Of a stretch of DNA of 63,494 nt, positions 28,080 through 35,375 are shown one piece after another (the stretch's first letter is position 1; the number at the start of each line of letters is the position of its first letter). Below the pieces are notes generated by a model. The model searched no databases. It was given only the letters and a program-made list of their open reading frames with translations, and had not been told where the DNA came from. Source of the DNA: Marinobacter sp. (GTDB lineage: Bacteria; Pseudomonadota; Gammaproteobacteria; Pseudomonadales; Oleiphilaceae); assembly GCA_030149475.1 (NCBI GenBank), contig JASBRL010000016.1:1-63494 (forward strand), written 5' to 3'. The position numbers and the translations under genes are program-made.

Positions 28080-28571
28080 ATGGACGTGATAAACCAATCG
28101 CGAAGAGGTTTTTTAAAAGGTGCGCTGGGCGCCGGTGTGGCCGGCGTGGCGCTGGGCTACGGACTTGTTCCACTCAGCGCTGAGGCGGCAATGCCGAATG
28201 GGGCGGCCTGGCCCAAAAAAGCCTTCAATACACCGAGCGTAGACGACACAATTTCCGAGCTGTACGGAATGTCGGCGGTGGAGTCCGACAAGATCACCAT
28301 GGACCTGCCAACCATTGCCCAGAACGGGGCGGTGGTGCCGGTCAAGGTAGAAACCTCACTGCCTGATGTTACGGCCATTGCCTTGCTTGTCGCACAGAAC
28401 CCCAATGCCCTGGCGGCAGCGTTCGAGATCCCCGACGGAACGTTACCGTTTGTGTCCAATCGCTTGAAGATGGCCAAAACAACAGACGTTGTGGCGGTGG
28501 TGGTTTCCGGTGGTAAGGCCTATAAGGCCACCCAGAATGTAAAAGTAACTGTTGGCGGCTGTGGCGGCTAA
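28080..28571 (+). CDS. soxY: Sulfur carrier subunit SoxY
   Basis: A 163-residue exported protein with a Tat-type signal (SRRGFLKGALGAGVAG, about 6-21) and the C-terminal swinging-arm motif GGCGG, whose Cys carries the sulfur intermediates. The ATG at 28080 sits only four bases after a GGAGG core; a GTG at 28086 with better spacing is an alternative start. Partner of SoxZ, encoded 25 bases downstream. Confidence 0.95.
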   Translation: MDVINQSRRGFLKGALGAGVAGVALGYGLVPLSAEAAMPNGAAWPKKAFNTPSVDDTISELYGMSAVESDKITMDLPTIAQNGAVVPVKVETSLPDVTAIALLVAQNPNALAAAFEIPDGTLPFVSNRLKMAKTTDVVAVVVSGGKAYKATQNVKVTVGGCGG

Positions 28572-28596
28572 TCGTTAGCAGGACAGGAGAAGTCAA

Positions 28597-28908
28597 ATGG
28601 CGTCCAGTATAAGAGTTCGCGCAGTAGAAAGTGGCGGAGTGACCACCCTCAAGGCCCTGGTCAGGCACCCTATGGATTCCGGGTTCGTTAAAGACTCCGG
28701 CGGAAATATCATTCCGGCCCATTTTATCCAGGTGCTGACCATTTCCCATAAAGGAAAGGATGTTTTCAAAGCGGACTGGGGACCGGCGGTTTCCAAGGAT
28801 CCTTTTCTGGAGTGTCGGTTCAAAGGGGCTAAAAAGGGAGACAAGCTGACTATCAGTTGGATCGATAACAAGGGCGAGAGCGATTCCACCGAAGCGACAA
28901 TCGCCTAA
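28597..28908 (+). CDS. soxZ: SoxZ, partner of the sulfur carrier SoxY
   Basis: A 103-residue Ig-like protein with no signal peptide; it reaches the periplasm by riding on the Tat-exported SoxY. Motifs such as LVRHPMDSGFVKD and PAHFIQVLTISHKGK and the closing ISWIDNKGES fit the family. Confidence 0.94.
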   Translation: MASSIRVRAVESGGVTTLKALVRHPMDSGFVKDSGGNIIPAHFIQVLTISHKGKDVFKADWGPAVSKDPFLECRFKGAKKGDKLTISWIDNKGESDSTEATIA

Positions 28909-28963
28909 CGGATTCCGGAGGCAAGGCCTGTATGGGCCGGGCCTCCGGAAAGGAGGGTTGGAC

Positions 28964-29806
28964 ATGCCTAGAGCAGCAAAGACCATTCTGGTCATTATAG
29001 GTGCAGTGCTGGTAATACCATCGGTACTCGCCGGAGTGAATCCGGAGGCCGATCGCAAGGCAGCGGTGGAATACTTCAAACAGATGTTCCCGAAGGTTCC
29101 GTTGAAAGAGTTCGTTAACGGACAGTATGCGCTGGATGCAGACCGTCGGGCCCAGTGGCAGTCGTTGCAGGATTTTCCCCCTTACGAGTTCGCAGTCGCG
29201 GAGGGCAAAGAGATGTTTGAAACACCCTTTGCCAACGGCAAGACCTACGCCAGCTGTTTCGAAAACGGCGGCATTGGTATTCGCCAGAACTACCCGTACT
29301 TCGACGAGGACAAGAAGGAGGTCATAACCCTTGAACTTGCGATCAATCAGTGCCGGGAGGCAAACGGCGAAAAACCCCTGAAGTACAAGAAAGGCGACAT
29401 TGCGTCTATTTCCGCTTATATGGCAAGCACCTCTGACGGCAAGCCGTTCAACATCCGGATTCCCGATGACCCGGCGGCACTGGCAGCGTATCAGAATGGC
29501 AAGAAATTTTATTACAGCCGGAGAGGGCAGTTGAACTTTTCATGCGCCAGCTGCCACGTTAAAAACCCGGGTAAATGGATTCGGGCCGACCTGCTGTCCC
29601 CTGCGCTTGGACAGCCCTCCAACTTCCCGGTCCACCGGTCCAAATGGGGTGAACTGGGGACGTTGCACCGCCGGTTCGCTGGCTGCAACAAAAACGTCCG
29701 CGCCAAACCGTTGCCGGCCCAGAGTACGGAGTACCGGGATCTCGAATATTTCCTGACCTACATGAGTAACGGCCTGCCGGTCGTTGGCCCGAGCACGCGC
29801 CCTTAG
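28964..29806 (+). CDS. soxA: L-cysteine S-thiosulfotransferase cytochrome SoxA
   Basis: A 280-residue exported cytochrome: signal peptide to about residue 24, haem motif CASCH at 194-198, and the active-site/axial Cys at about 241 in RRFAGCNKNVRA. The N-terminal half keeps only Cys98 (YASCFENG) and Cys130 in place of the first haem motif of the diheme type, so this is a single-haem SoxA. The ATG at 28964 follows AGGAGGG by 6 bases. SoxXA oxidatively joins thiosulfate to SoxY. Confidence 0.93.
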   Translation: MPRAAKTILVIIGAVLVIPSVLAGVNPEADRKAAVEYFKQMFPKVPLKEFVNGQYALDADRRAQWQSLQDFPPYEFAVAEGKEMFETPFANGKTYASCFENGGIGIRQNYPYFDEDKKEVITLELAINQCREANGEKPLKYKKGDIASISAYMASTSDGKPFNIRIPDDPAALAAYQNGKKFYYSRRGQLNFSCASCHVKNPGKWIRADLLSPALGQPSNFPVHRSKWGELGTLHRRFAGCNKNVRAKPLPAQSTEYRDLEYFLTYMSNGLPVVGPSTRP

Positions 29807-29829
29807 GCGGCACAGACAGGAGAATAGGA

Positions 29830-30132
29830 ATGAAGACAATACTGATGCTCGGCCTGTCGCTTTCCCTGTTGGCACCTCTGAGTGCTCAGGCAGGCGCTAA
29901 AGAAGATTTTCAGAAAATCTATTCAGAGGCCAAAAGCACCCATGATGAGGCGGGGAACTTTAAATGGACCACCACGGCCTCCCGACTCTCTGCCGCCCGG
30001 TCAGCGGCAGACGATGGCAAGTATGAGAAGGCCAAAGAACTGGCAAAACAGGCTTTGCAGTTGGCCAAAGAATCGGTAGCGCAGCGGAAGAATCAAGCGA
30101 AGGTGTGGCAAAACGCCGCAATTGGCGGCTAA
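29830..30132 (+). CDS. soxK: SoxXA-binding protein SoxK
   Basis: A 100-residue exported helical protein with signal peptide to about residue 21 (LLAPLSAQA). It is Lys/Ala-rich with motifs KWTTTASRLSAARSAADDGK and AKQALQLAKES. It matches in size, composition and place (between soxA and soxB) the SoxK/SAXB subunit that improves SoxXA activity in organisms with the XAK form. Named from context and general resemblance. Confidence 0.75.
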   Translation: MKTILMLGLSLSLLAPLSAQAGAKEDFQKIYSEAKSTHDEAGNFKWTTTASRLSAARSAADDGKYEKAKELAKQALQLAKESVAQRKNQAKVWQNAAIGG

Positions 30133-30228
30133 TCCGCGTCATAACGATGCTTGAGCCCTGTGCTGCCGGTGACCGGCGGTACAGGGCTCGCCTGGCAGCA
30201 CCAATCAACTGAATAAGAGAGGCGTGCA

Positions 30229-31986
30229 GTGTCGATATCCCGCAGAGATTTCCTGATAGCTATGCAGGCGGCCACAATTGCCGGGATGAGTCCCAGGCTG
30301 GCATTGGCGAAAGGCGGAGACAGCCTGTACGACGCGCCAAAATACGGCAATGTTCGTCTGCTTCATCTGACAGATATCCATGCCCAACTGTCGCCGGTCT
30401 ATTTTCGCGAACCAAACGTCAATCTGGGAATCGGTCCCAGCAAGGGCCGGGTACCACATCTGGTCGGAAAGCAATTTCTTGAACACTTCGGAATTTCGGC
30501 CAACTCGCGCCGGTCCCATGCCTATACCTACATTAACTTCACCGAAGCGGCCAGAGAATTCGGCCGTATGGGCGGCTTTGCTCATCTGAAAACGCTGATT
30601 GATCGGTTGCGGGATCAGGCTGGCCCAGGCAACTCACTACTTCTGGATGGCGGCGATCTCTGGCAGGGCTCGGGAACGGCATACTGGACCCAGGGCGAGG
30701 ATATGGTGGAAGCCAGCAACCGCCTGGGCGTCGACGTGCTGACGGGCCATTGGGAATTCACCTACCCTGAGGCTCAGATCCGCAAGAACATTGGCAACTT
30801 CAAGGGCGAATTCCTCGCACAGAACGTGTTCCTGTCAGACGAAGCACTGTTTATGGGGGCCGAATCCTACAACGAAGCCAGTGGCAGGGTATTCAAGCCT
30901 TACTCAATCCGGGAAATCGGTGGCAAGCGTGTTGCGATTATCGGGCAGGCCTTCCCCTATACGCCAATTGCTAACCCATCCTATTTCATACCCGACTGGC
31001 GTTTCGGGATCCGGGAATCAGAGCTTCAGTCGTTGGTAGACACCATCCGCGAGAACGAGAAGGTGAATGCGATCGTGATGTTGTCCCACAACGGCATGGA
31101 TGTCGATCTGAAACTGGCCAGCCGGGTTTCCGGTATTGATGCCATCCTTGGCGGGCATACCCACGATGCCGTGCCTCAGCCGACCGTCGTGAAAAATTCC
31201 GGTGGCAAGACATTGGTGGGGAATGCGGGCACCAATGGCAAGTATGTGGCGGTGCTGGACCTGGATATCGGCAATAACGGCGTTCGCGGTTACAAATACC
31301 GATTATTGCCGGTATTTTCGGATCTGATCAAGCCGGATGCCAGCATGGCAACGTTTATTCAGGAGGTGCGAGCGCCTTACGCGGACAAACTGGGTGAGCA
31401 ACTCGCCATCACTGACGAATTACTGTATCGCCGGGGGAACTTCAACGGGACCATGGACCAGGTCATCTGCGACGCCCAGAGAAGCGTTCTGGATGCCCAG
31501 ATCGCACTGTCACCCGGCTTCCGCTGGGGGACAACCGTGATGCCTGGCGAGTCCGTCACCATGGACGACGTCATGAACGCCACAGCCATTACCTATCCCG
31601 AAACCTACGTTCGGGAAATGTCGGGTGCGGACCTGAAACTTATCATGGAAGATGTGGCGGACAACCTGTTCAACAAGGATCCGTATTATCAGCAGGGCGG
31701 TGACATGGTTCGTGTCGGCGGCATAGACTACACCTGCGATCCGACAGCGAGCATGAACAACCGTATTTCTGACATGAGACTGGATAACGGTGACCTGATT
31801 CAAGCCGACAAAATGTATAAGGTTGCCGGTTGGGCGACGGTCAACTCAAAAGCACCCGGAGAACCGATCTGGGATGTGGTTGCGGACTACCTGAGATCGG
31901 AGAAAACGGTCAGCATCAAAAAGTTCAATACGCCACGGCTCAAAAACGTGGCAGACAACCCCGGGCTGGAAGACTACCCGGTATGA
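30229..31986 (+). CDS. soxB: Thiosulfohydrolase SoxB
   Basis: A 585-residue dimanganese periplasmic hydrolase that releases sulfate from the SoxY-bound intermediate. It has a Tat signal (SRRDFLIAMQAATIAGM) and 5'-nucleotidase-type metal motifs LHLTDIHAQLSP, LLDGGDLWQGSG, LSHNGMDVD and GGHTHDAVP, with the C-terminal domain from about 360. It starts at GTG with AGAGG upstream. Its stop overlaps the next gene by ATGA. Confidence 0.95.
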   Translation: MSISRRDFLIAMQAATIAGMSPRLALAKGGDSLYDAPKYGNVRLLHLTDIHAQLSPVYFREPNVNLGIGPSKGRVPHLVGKQFLEHFGISANSRRSHAYTYINFTEAAREFGRMGGFAHLKTLIDRLRDQAGPGNSLLLDGGDLWQGSGTAYWTQGEDMVEASNRLGVDVLTGHWEFTYPEAQIRKNIGNFKGEFLAQNVFLSDEALFMGAESYNEASGRVFKPYSIREIGGKRVAIIGQAFPYTPIANPSYFIPDWRFGIRESELQSLVDTIRENEKVNAIVMLSHNGMDVDLKLASRVSGIDAILGGHTHDAVPQPTVVKNSGGKTLVGNAGTNGKYVAVLDLDIGNNGVRGYKYRLLPVFSDLIKPDASMATFIQEVRAPYADKLGEQLAITDELLYRRGNFNGTMDQVICDAQRSVLDAQIALSPGFRWGTTVMPGESVTMDDVMNATAITYPETYVREMSGADLKLIMEDVADNLFNKDPYYQQGGDMVRVGGIDYTCDPTASMNNRISDMRLDNGDLIQADKMYKVAGWATVNSKAPGEPIWDVVADYLRSEKTVSIKKFNTPRLKNVADNPGLEDYPV

Positions 31987-32453
31987 AGAAGAGCAGCGTT
32001 TCACCAGGGGCTTATCTTCTGACCCTGTGCTGTCTGGCTGGTCTGCTGGCTGCTGCATACACCCTGGCTGCCACGCCCCTCAGTGAAACCAAACCGTTCG
32101 CCGAAAAATTCCTGATATTGCAGTTGAGCGACGAAGCTCCCTCCAAGCAGAACATGGTATTGAGTGTTGCCGCCAATCTGCTGGAGTTCTATGGCCCGGA
32201 TATGATCGACATCGAAATTTCCACGTTCGGGCCCGGCGTTCAACTGCTGTATGCCAACAACAGCCGGCGGGAAAAAATCGACAGTCTGATGGCTCAGGGT
32301 GTCCGCTTCACAGTGTGCATGAACACCATTAAAACAATTGAACGCGAAACCGGTAAGCGCCCGCGGTTACACCCTGAGAGCATTCCTGTAGACGTGGGTG
32401 TCGCCCATATTCTGGACACGGTGGAGAAGGGATACACACTGGTCCGTCCGTGA
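31983..32453 (+). CDS. Exported DsrE-like protein, first paralogue
   Basis: A 156-residue protein with a signal or anchor segment (about 11-30, LLTLCCLAGLLAAAYTLA) and a DsrE/DsrF-like fold. A single conserved cysteine lies in GVRFTVCMNTI, followed by ERETGKRPRL. It is coupled to soxB by a 4-base overlap. Cytoplasmic DsrE proteins carry persulfides; an exported one inside a sox operon may hold or relay sulfane sulfur in the periplasm. That role is inference. Confidence 0.8.
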   Translation: MKKSSVSPGAYLLTLCCLAGLLAAAYTLAATPLSETKPFAEKFLILQLSDEAPSKQNMVLSVAANLLEFYGPDMIDIEISTFGPGVQLLYANNSRREKIDSLMAQGVRFTVCMNTIKTIERETGKRPRLHPESIPVDVGVAHILDTVEKGYTLVRP

Positions 32454-32481
32454 CCACAGGCCCGGGTAAAGGAAGACTGCT

Positions 32482-32994
32482 ATGCAAACAACACTATGGA
32501 AATCGATTGCTCTGCTCGCTGCGATCAGTACCAGCGCCGCTGGAGCGACGGAAGGTGACCAGCCGGTGATGATTCAGATCAAACGGCTGTCCATGGATAC
32601 GGCGTTGACTATCGCCAAAACCGCCATTGATACCTGCCGGAAGGAGGGGGTCCAGATCGCGGTTACGGTGGTCGACCGGGGAGGGCATCCGCAGGTGGTG
32701 CTCAGGGACGTTCTGGCAATGGACCTGTCGCTTGATGTCAGCTATCGCAAGGCCTATACCGCGATGACATTCGCCAACAAAACGTCAGCCCTTGAGGATC
32801 GTTTCACCGGCCCCTTCTCGGTTGGCAAGATCGAGAACGTTCTGCTATCCGCCGGTGGCGTACCAATCCAGGCCGGTGGGGAAACTATCGGTGGTGTCGG
32901 TGTCAGTGGTGCGCCATCCGGGCAAACCGATGAGAATTGCGCCCAGGCAGGCGTAGATGCTGTCGAAATGGATCTCGAAATGACTTCCTTCTAG
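32482..32994 (+). CDS. Exported GlcG/HbpS-family protein
   Basis: A 170-residue protein with a signal peptide to about residue 22 (LLAAISTSAAGA) and a GlcG/HbpS domain: LSMDTALTIAKTAIDTC, IAVTVVDRGGHPQVVLRD, SYRKAYTAMTFANKT, GGVPIQAGGETIGGVGVSGAP. Members bind haem or cobalamin, or act as small-molecule sensors or chaperones. It lies between two exported DsrE-like genes at the tail of the sox operon, so a link to haem or sulfur handling is likely but unproven. Confidence 0.82.
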   Translation: MQTTLWKSIALLAAISTSAAGATEGDQPVMIQIKRLSMDTALTIAKTAIDTCRKEGVQIAVTVVDRGGHPQVVLRDVLAMDLSLDVSYRKAYTAMTFANKTSALEDRFTGPFSVGKIENVLLSAGGVPIQAGGETIGGVGVSGAPSGQTDENCAQAGVDAVEMDLEMTSF

Positions 32995-33000
32995 AGGGGG

Positions 33001-33030
33001 ACTTCTTAGAGAGGGACTTCTTAGAGAGGG
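33001..33030. repeat. 15-base perfect tandem duplication after the GlcG-like gene
   Basis: ACTTCTTAGAGAGGG occurs twice in a row, with a third partial unit (ACTTC) following and a diverged relative (ACTTCCTTCTAGAGGG) spanning the preceding stop codon. The array sits in the gap before the second DsrE-like gene. Confidence 0.9.
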
Positions 33031-33081
33031 ACTTCAGGCCCCACAACAATAAACTTGAGAGCCGAAACAGGAGAATTGACG

Positions 33082-33543
33082 ATGAGCGTGTATAAAAACA
33101 GAAACCACGAAAGCAACACACTGCAAGCATTGTTGGCGATGGTTTTGCTGATTACCGCCATGTCGATCCAGGCGGACGAACTCAAACGTCCCGAGACCAA
33201 AATCGTTATCCAGATCAGCAGCAGTGATCAGGCAACGAAAAATCTGGTTTTGAACAACGCTGCCAACGCGCAAAAAGAGCTCGGTATGGACAATGTCATG
33301 ATTGAGGTTGTTGGCTATGGCCCGGGGCTCAAAATGTTGACGAAGAACAGCCCGTTCCGTGAACGCGTGGAAAGCCTGATAAGTCAGAATATACGTTTCA
33401 GTGCCTGCGCAAACACCATGGCAGCCATTGAGCGCAAGACCGGCAAGAAGCCCGAGCTGGCCGATGGCGTTATCATTGTGCCGTCAGGCGTGGTCCGGAT
33501 TGTAGAGCTTGAACAGCAAGGCTATGCCTACGTGCGACCGTAA
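33082..33543 (+). CDS. Exported DsrE-like protein, second paralogue
   Basis: A 153-residue protein with signal peptide to about residue 32 (MVLLITAMSIQA) and the same DsrE-like layout as the gene at 31983. The motif NIRFSACANTMAAIERKTGKKP parallels GVRFTVCMNTIKTIERETGKRP there, keeping the lone Cys and Asn-Thr. Both end in Val-Arg-Pro. The pair arose by duplication of an ancestral gene. The ATG at 33082 follows AGGAG by about 9 bases. It is the last gene of the thiosulfate sox run. Confidence 0.8.
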   Translation: MSVYKNRNHESNTLQALLAMVLLITAMSIQADELKRPETKIVIQISSSDQATKNLVLNNAANAQKELGMDNVMIEVVGYGPGLKMLTKNSPFRERVESLISQNIRFSACANTMAAIERKTGKKPELADGVIIVPSGVVRIVELEQQGYAYVRP

Positions 33544-33565
33544 TCGGGGCCGGGATCCCGCCGCA

Positions 33566-33589
33566 ATCGCCCTTGCGACCATGGGCGAT
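33566..33589 (+). terminator. Possible terminator of the sox operon
   Basis: A 7-bp stem (ATCGCCC / GGGCGAT) with a 10-base loop, followed by ATTATTT. It lies 22 bases beyond the second DsrE-like gene, in the convergent gap facing purU. Confidence 0.5.
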
Positions 33590-33644
33590 ATTATTTGTGA
33601 ACGGCGGGCACCCTGATTGGATGAACGATGAAGATGCGGCCGAT

Positions 33645-34511
33645 TTAATCCGGAAATACAACCGTCCGCCTGCCATTCAGAAACACTCGCTTCTGGATAT
33701 GATAGCGAACGGCATTGGCCAGTGTGTGGCTTTCAATGTCCTGGCCTTTTGCCACCAATTCTTCCGGGTAATGACTGTGGTCCACGGCCTGCACACCCTG
33801 TGTGATAATAGGACCTTCGTCGAGGTCGTTGTTCACGTAATGGGCGGTAGCGCCAACCAGTTTCACGCCTTTCTCCCAGGCCTGATGATAGGGCCTCGCC
33901 CCTTTGAATCCGGGCAACAGCGAGTGGTGGATATTAATGGCCCAGCCGTCGAGCCTGGCTGCCATAGTGGATGAGAGAACCTGCATGTAGCGGGCCAGCA
34001 CCACCAGCTCACACCGATAGTCATTAATTAGCTGCCACACCTGATCTTCCTGCTCGGGCTTGGTGTCGGGGGTGATCGGCAGATGGTAGTACGGAATGCT
34101 GTGCCATTCTGCCAGCGGCTTCAGATCCGGGTGGTTGGATATAATCAGCGGAATATCGATTGCCAGCTCTCCCGTACGATAGCGGTATAGCAGATCGTTA
34201 AGACAGTGGTCGTATTTTGAGACCATGATGGCAACTCGCGTCCGGTGATTGGGCATGGTCAGCTGCCACTGCATATCGAACCGCACCGCGCGAGGCTCGA
34301 ATAGCCCACGAAATGACGCCAGCGAGGTTTCGCCTCCCAGTGGTCGAAACTCCACGCGGATACTGAAAATACCGGTGGCCTTGTCATCAAACGAGTTCAT
34401 CGCCACAACGTAGTTCTCGCTTTCGGCGAGGCTGCGAGTGACGACATCGACTGTGCCCAGCCGGCTGGGGCATTGAGCGGTCAGAATCCAGAGACTGTCT
34501 TTAGTGCCCAT
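33645..34511 (-). CDS. purU: Formyltetrahydrofolate deformylase
   Basis: A 288-residue enzyme hydrolysing 10-formyl-THF to formate and THF. The N-terminal ACT domain (about 5-85, LWILTAQCPSRLGTVDVVTRS) is followed by the formyltransferase fold with NIHHSLLPGFKGARPYHQA and the catalytic Asp in DEGPIITQ. In Pseudomonas purU2 follows the sarcosine oxidase genes, as here, disposing of C1 units made during sarcosine oxidation. The ATG at 34511 is preferred over an upstream GTG at 34556; AAGGGG lies about 10 bases ahead of it. The start codon lies between two 11-base direct repeats. Confidence 0.92.
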   Translation of the reverse strand: MGTKDSLWILTAQCPSRLGTVDVVTRSLAESENYVVAMNSFDDKATGIFSIRVEFRPLGGETSLASFRGLFEPRAVRFDMQWQLTMPNHRTRVAIMVSKYDHCLNDLLYRYRTGELAIDIPLIISNHPDLKPLAEWHSIPYYHLPITPDTKPEQEDQVWQLINDYRCELVVLARYMQVLSSTMAARLDGWAINIHHSLLPGFKGARPYHQAWEKGVKLVGATAHYVNNDLDEGPIITQGVQAVDHSHYPEELVAKGQDIESHTLANAVRYHIQKRVFLNGRRTVVFPD

Positions 34512-34524
34512 AACTTTAGTGCCC
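34499..34524. repeat. 11-base direct repeat flanking the purU start codon
   Basis: CTTTAGTGCCC is found at 34499-34509 and 34514-34524 (period 15). The purU ATG (34511-34509 on the minus strand) sits at the junction, so codons 1-5 copy the upstream leader. Confidence 0.85.
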
Positions 34525-34699
34525 CTTATTAATACAGGTTCGTCGTTTGTCAGCACGGCCGTGCCCGAAGGGAGTCCTGCAAATCGTCCCTGACCGCCTT
34601 GCGTATCCTGGAAACGGAATGACCCTTACCGGCAAGACGCGCCTTGCCAGAAGCGATTTGCAGGGCTCTGACAAGCGACGAACTTGTGTTAAGGGGCAC
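34519..34699. repeat. Fold-back (palindromic) element between soxG and purU
   Basis: Outer arms 34519-34586 and 34654-34699 are inverted copies: both read GTGCCCCTTA, then TTCGTCG(T/C)TTGTCAG, then CCTGCAAATCG. The left arm carries an extra piece of about 19 bases that includes the palindrome CACGGCCGTG. The middle holds a 6-bp hairpin (GGCAAG / CTTGCC). It fills almost the entire 198-base gap. There is no ORF, so it is a non-coding repeat, perhaps a MITE or BIME-like element. A related block is at 63293-63320. Confidence 0.7.
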
Positions 34700-34709
34700 C
34701 AGGTTCTCC

Positions 34710-35375
34710 TCATTCAGGGCGGCGCGGGCCGAGATCGTACTCTTTGCCCGCGTCCATCAGCCAACGCCATACATAGTCAGCAAAGCTTCGCCGCACCACC
34801 AGCGCCCATTCTTCATCACCAATCCGATGAACCGTGGCCTGTGATTTGGCCAGCACGGTGGTCACGACCTTTCCAACCGGGAAGTTGCGGTCGTGCATGT
34901 CGTAAGGGCAGCTTTTCATCAGCACCAGACGCGCCTTGGGACCGGCCAACCGGAGCAGCGTCTGACCGCCGCTGAGATTAATCACCGCGTAGTGGCCATC
35001 AAGCTGTGCACGTAATGACAGTTCCATCGCGTATGCCTCTTTGCCGGGACCAATCAACAACCATTCATCGGGTGCGATCCAACTCAGAGACCAGTCACCA
35101 GACTGAGAACACTGCAACCGGTCGGGGAGGGCCAGTCCTGTGGCAGCTTCCACGCCCCGGGAAAAATCGGCGCTGCCAGCATTTCCCCGTATGGCCAGAT
35201 GAGTTCTCAGGGCTTCCTCCCAAAGGTAAACGCCCGCTGTTTCCTGAATGGTCCCGGGCACGACTCGCGTAGAATGGGCAAGCGGGCTGCGGGCCGTAAC
35301 GTTTGCCTTTGGTAACTGTTCCATGACAGCTACCCGGATGGGCTCGTTCACCGCCGCGTTGACTGCTTCAGACAT
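34710..35375 (-). CDS. soxG: Sarcosine oxidase gamma subunit
   Basis: A 221-residue subunit of heterotetrameric sarcosine oxidase, with the family motifs SLSWIAPDEWLLIGPG, VINLSGGQTLLRLAGPKAR, LMKSCPYDMHD and VVRRSFADYVWRWL. The start at 35375 has GGAAGGGGAG upstream and overlaps the alpha-subunit stop by 8 bases; the ORF extending to 35432 is inside soxA. This is the sarcosine sox, not the thiosulfate sox. Confidence 0.92.
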   Translation of the reverse strand: MSEAVNAAVNEPIRVAVMEQLPKANVTARSPLAHSTRVVPGTIQETAGVYLWEEALRTHLAIRGNAGSADFSRGVEAATGLALPDRLQCSQSGDWSLSWIAPDEWLLIGPGKEAYAMELSLRAQLDGHYAVINLSGGQTLLRLAGPKARLVLMKSCPYDMHDRNFPVGKVVTTVLAKSQATVHRIGDEEWALVVRRSFADYVWRWLMDAGKEYDLGPRRPE

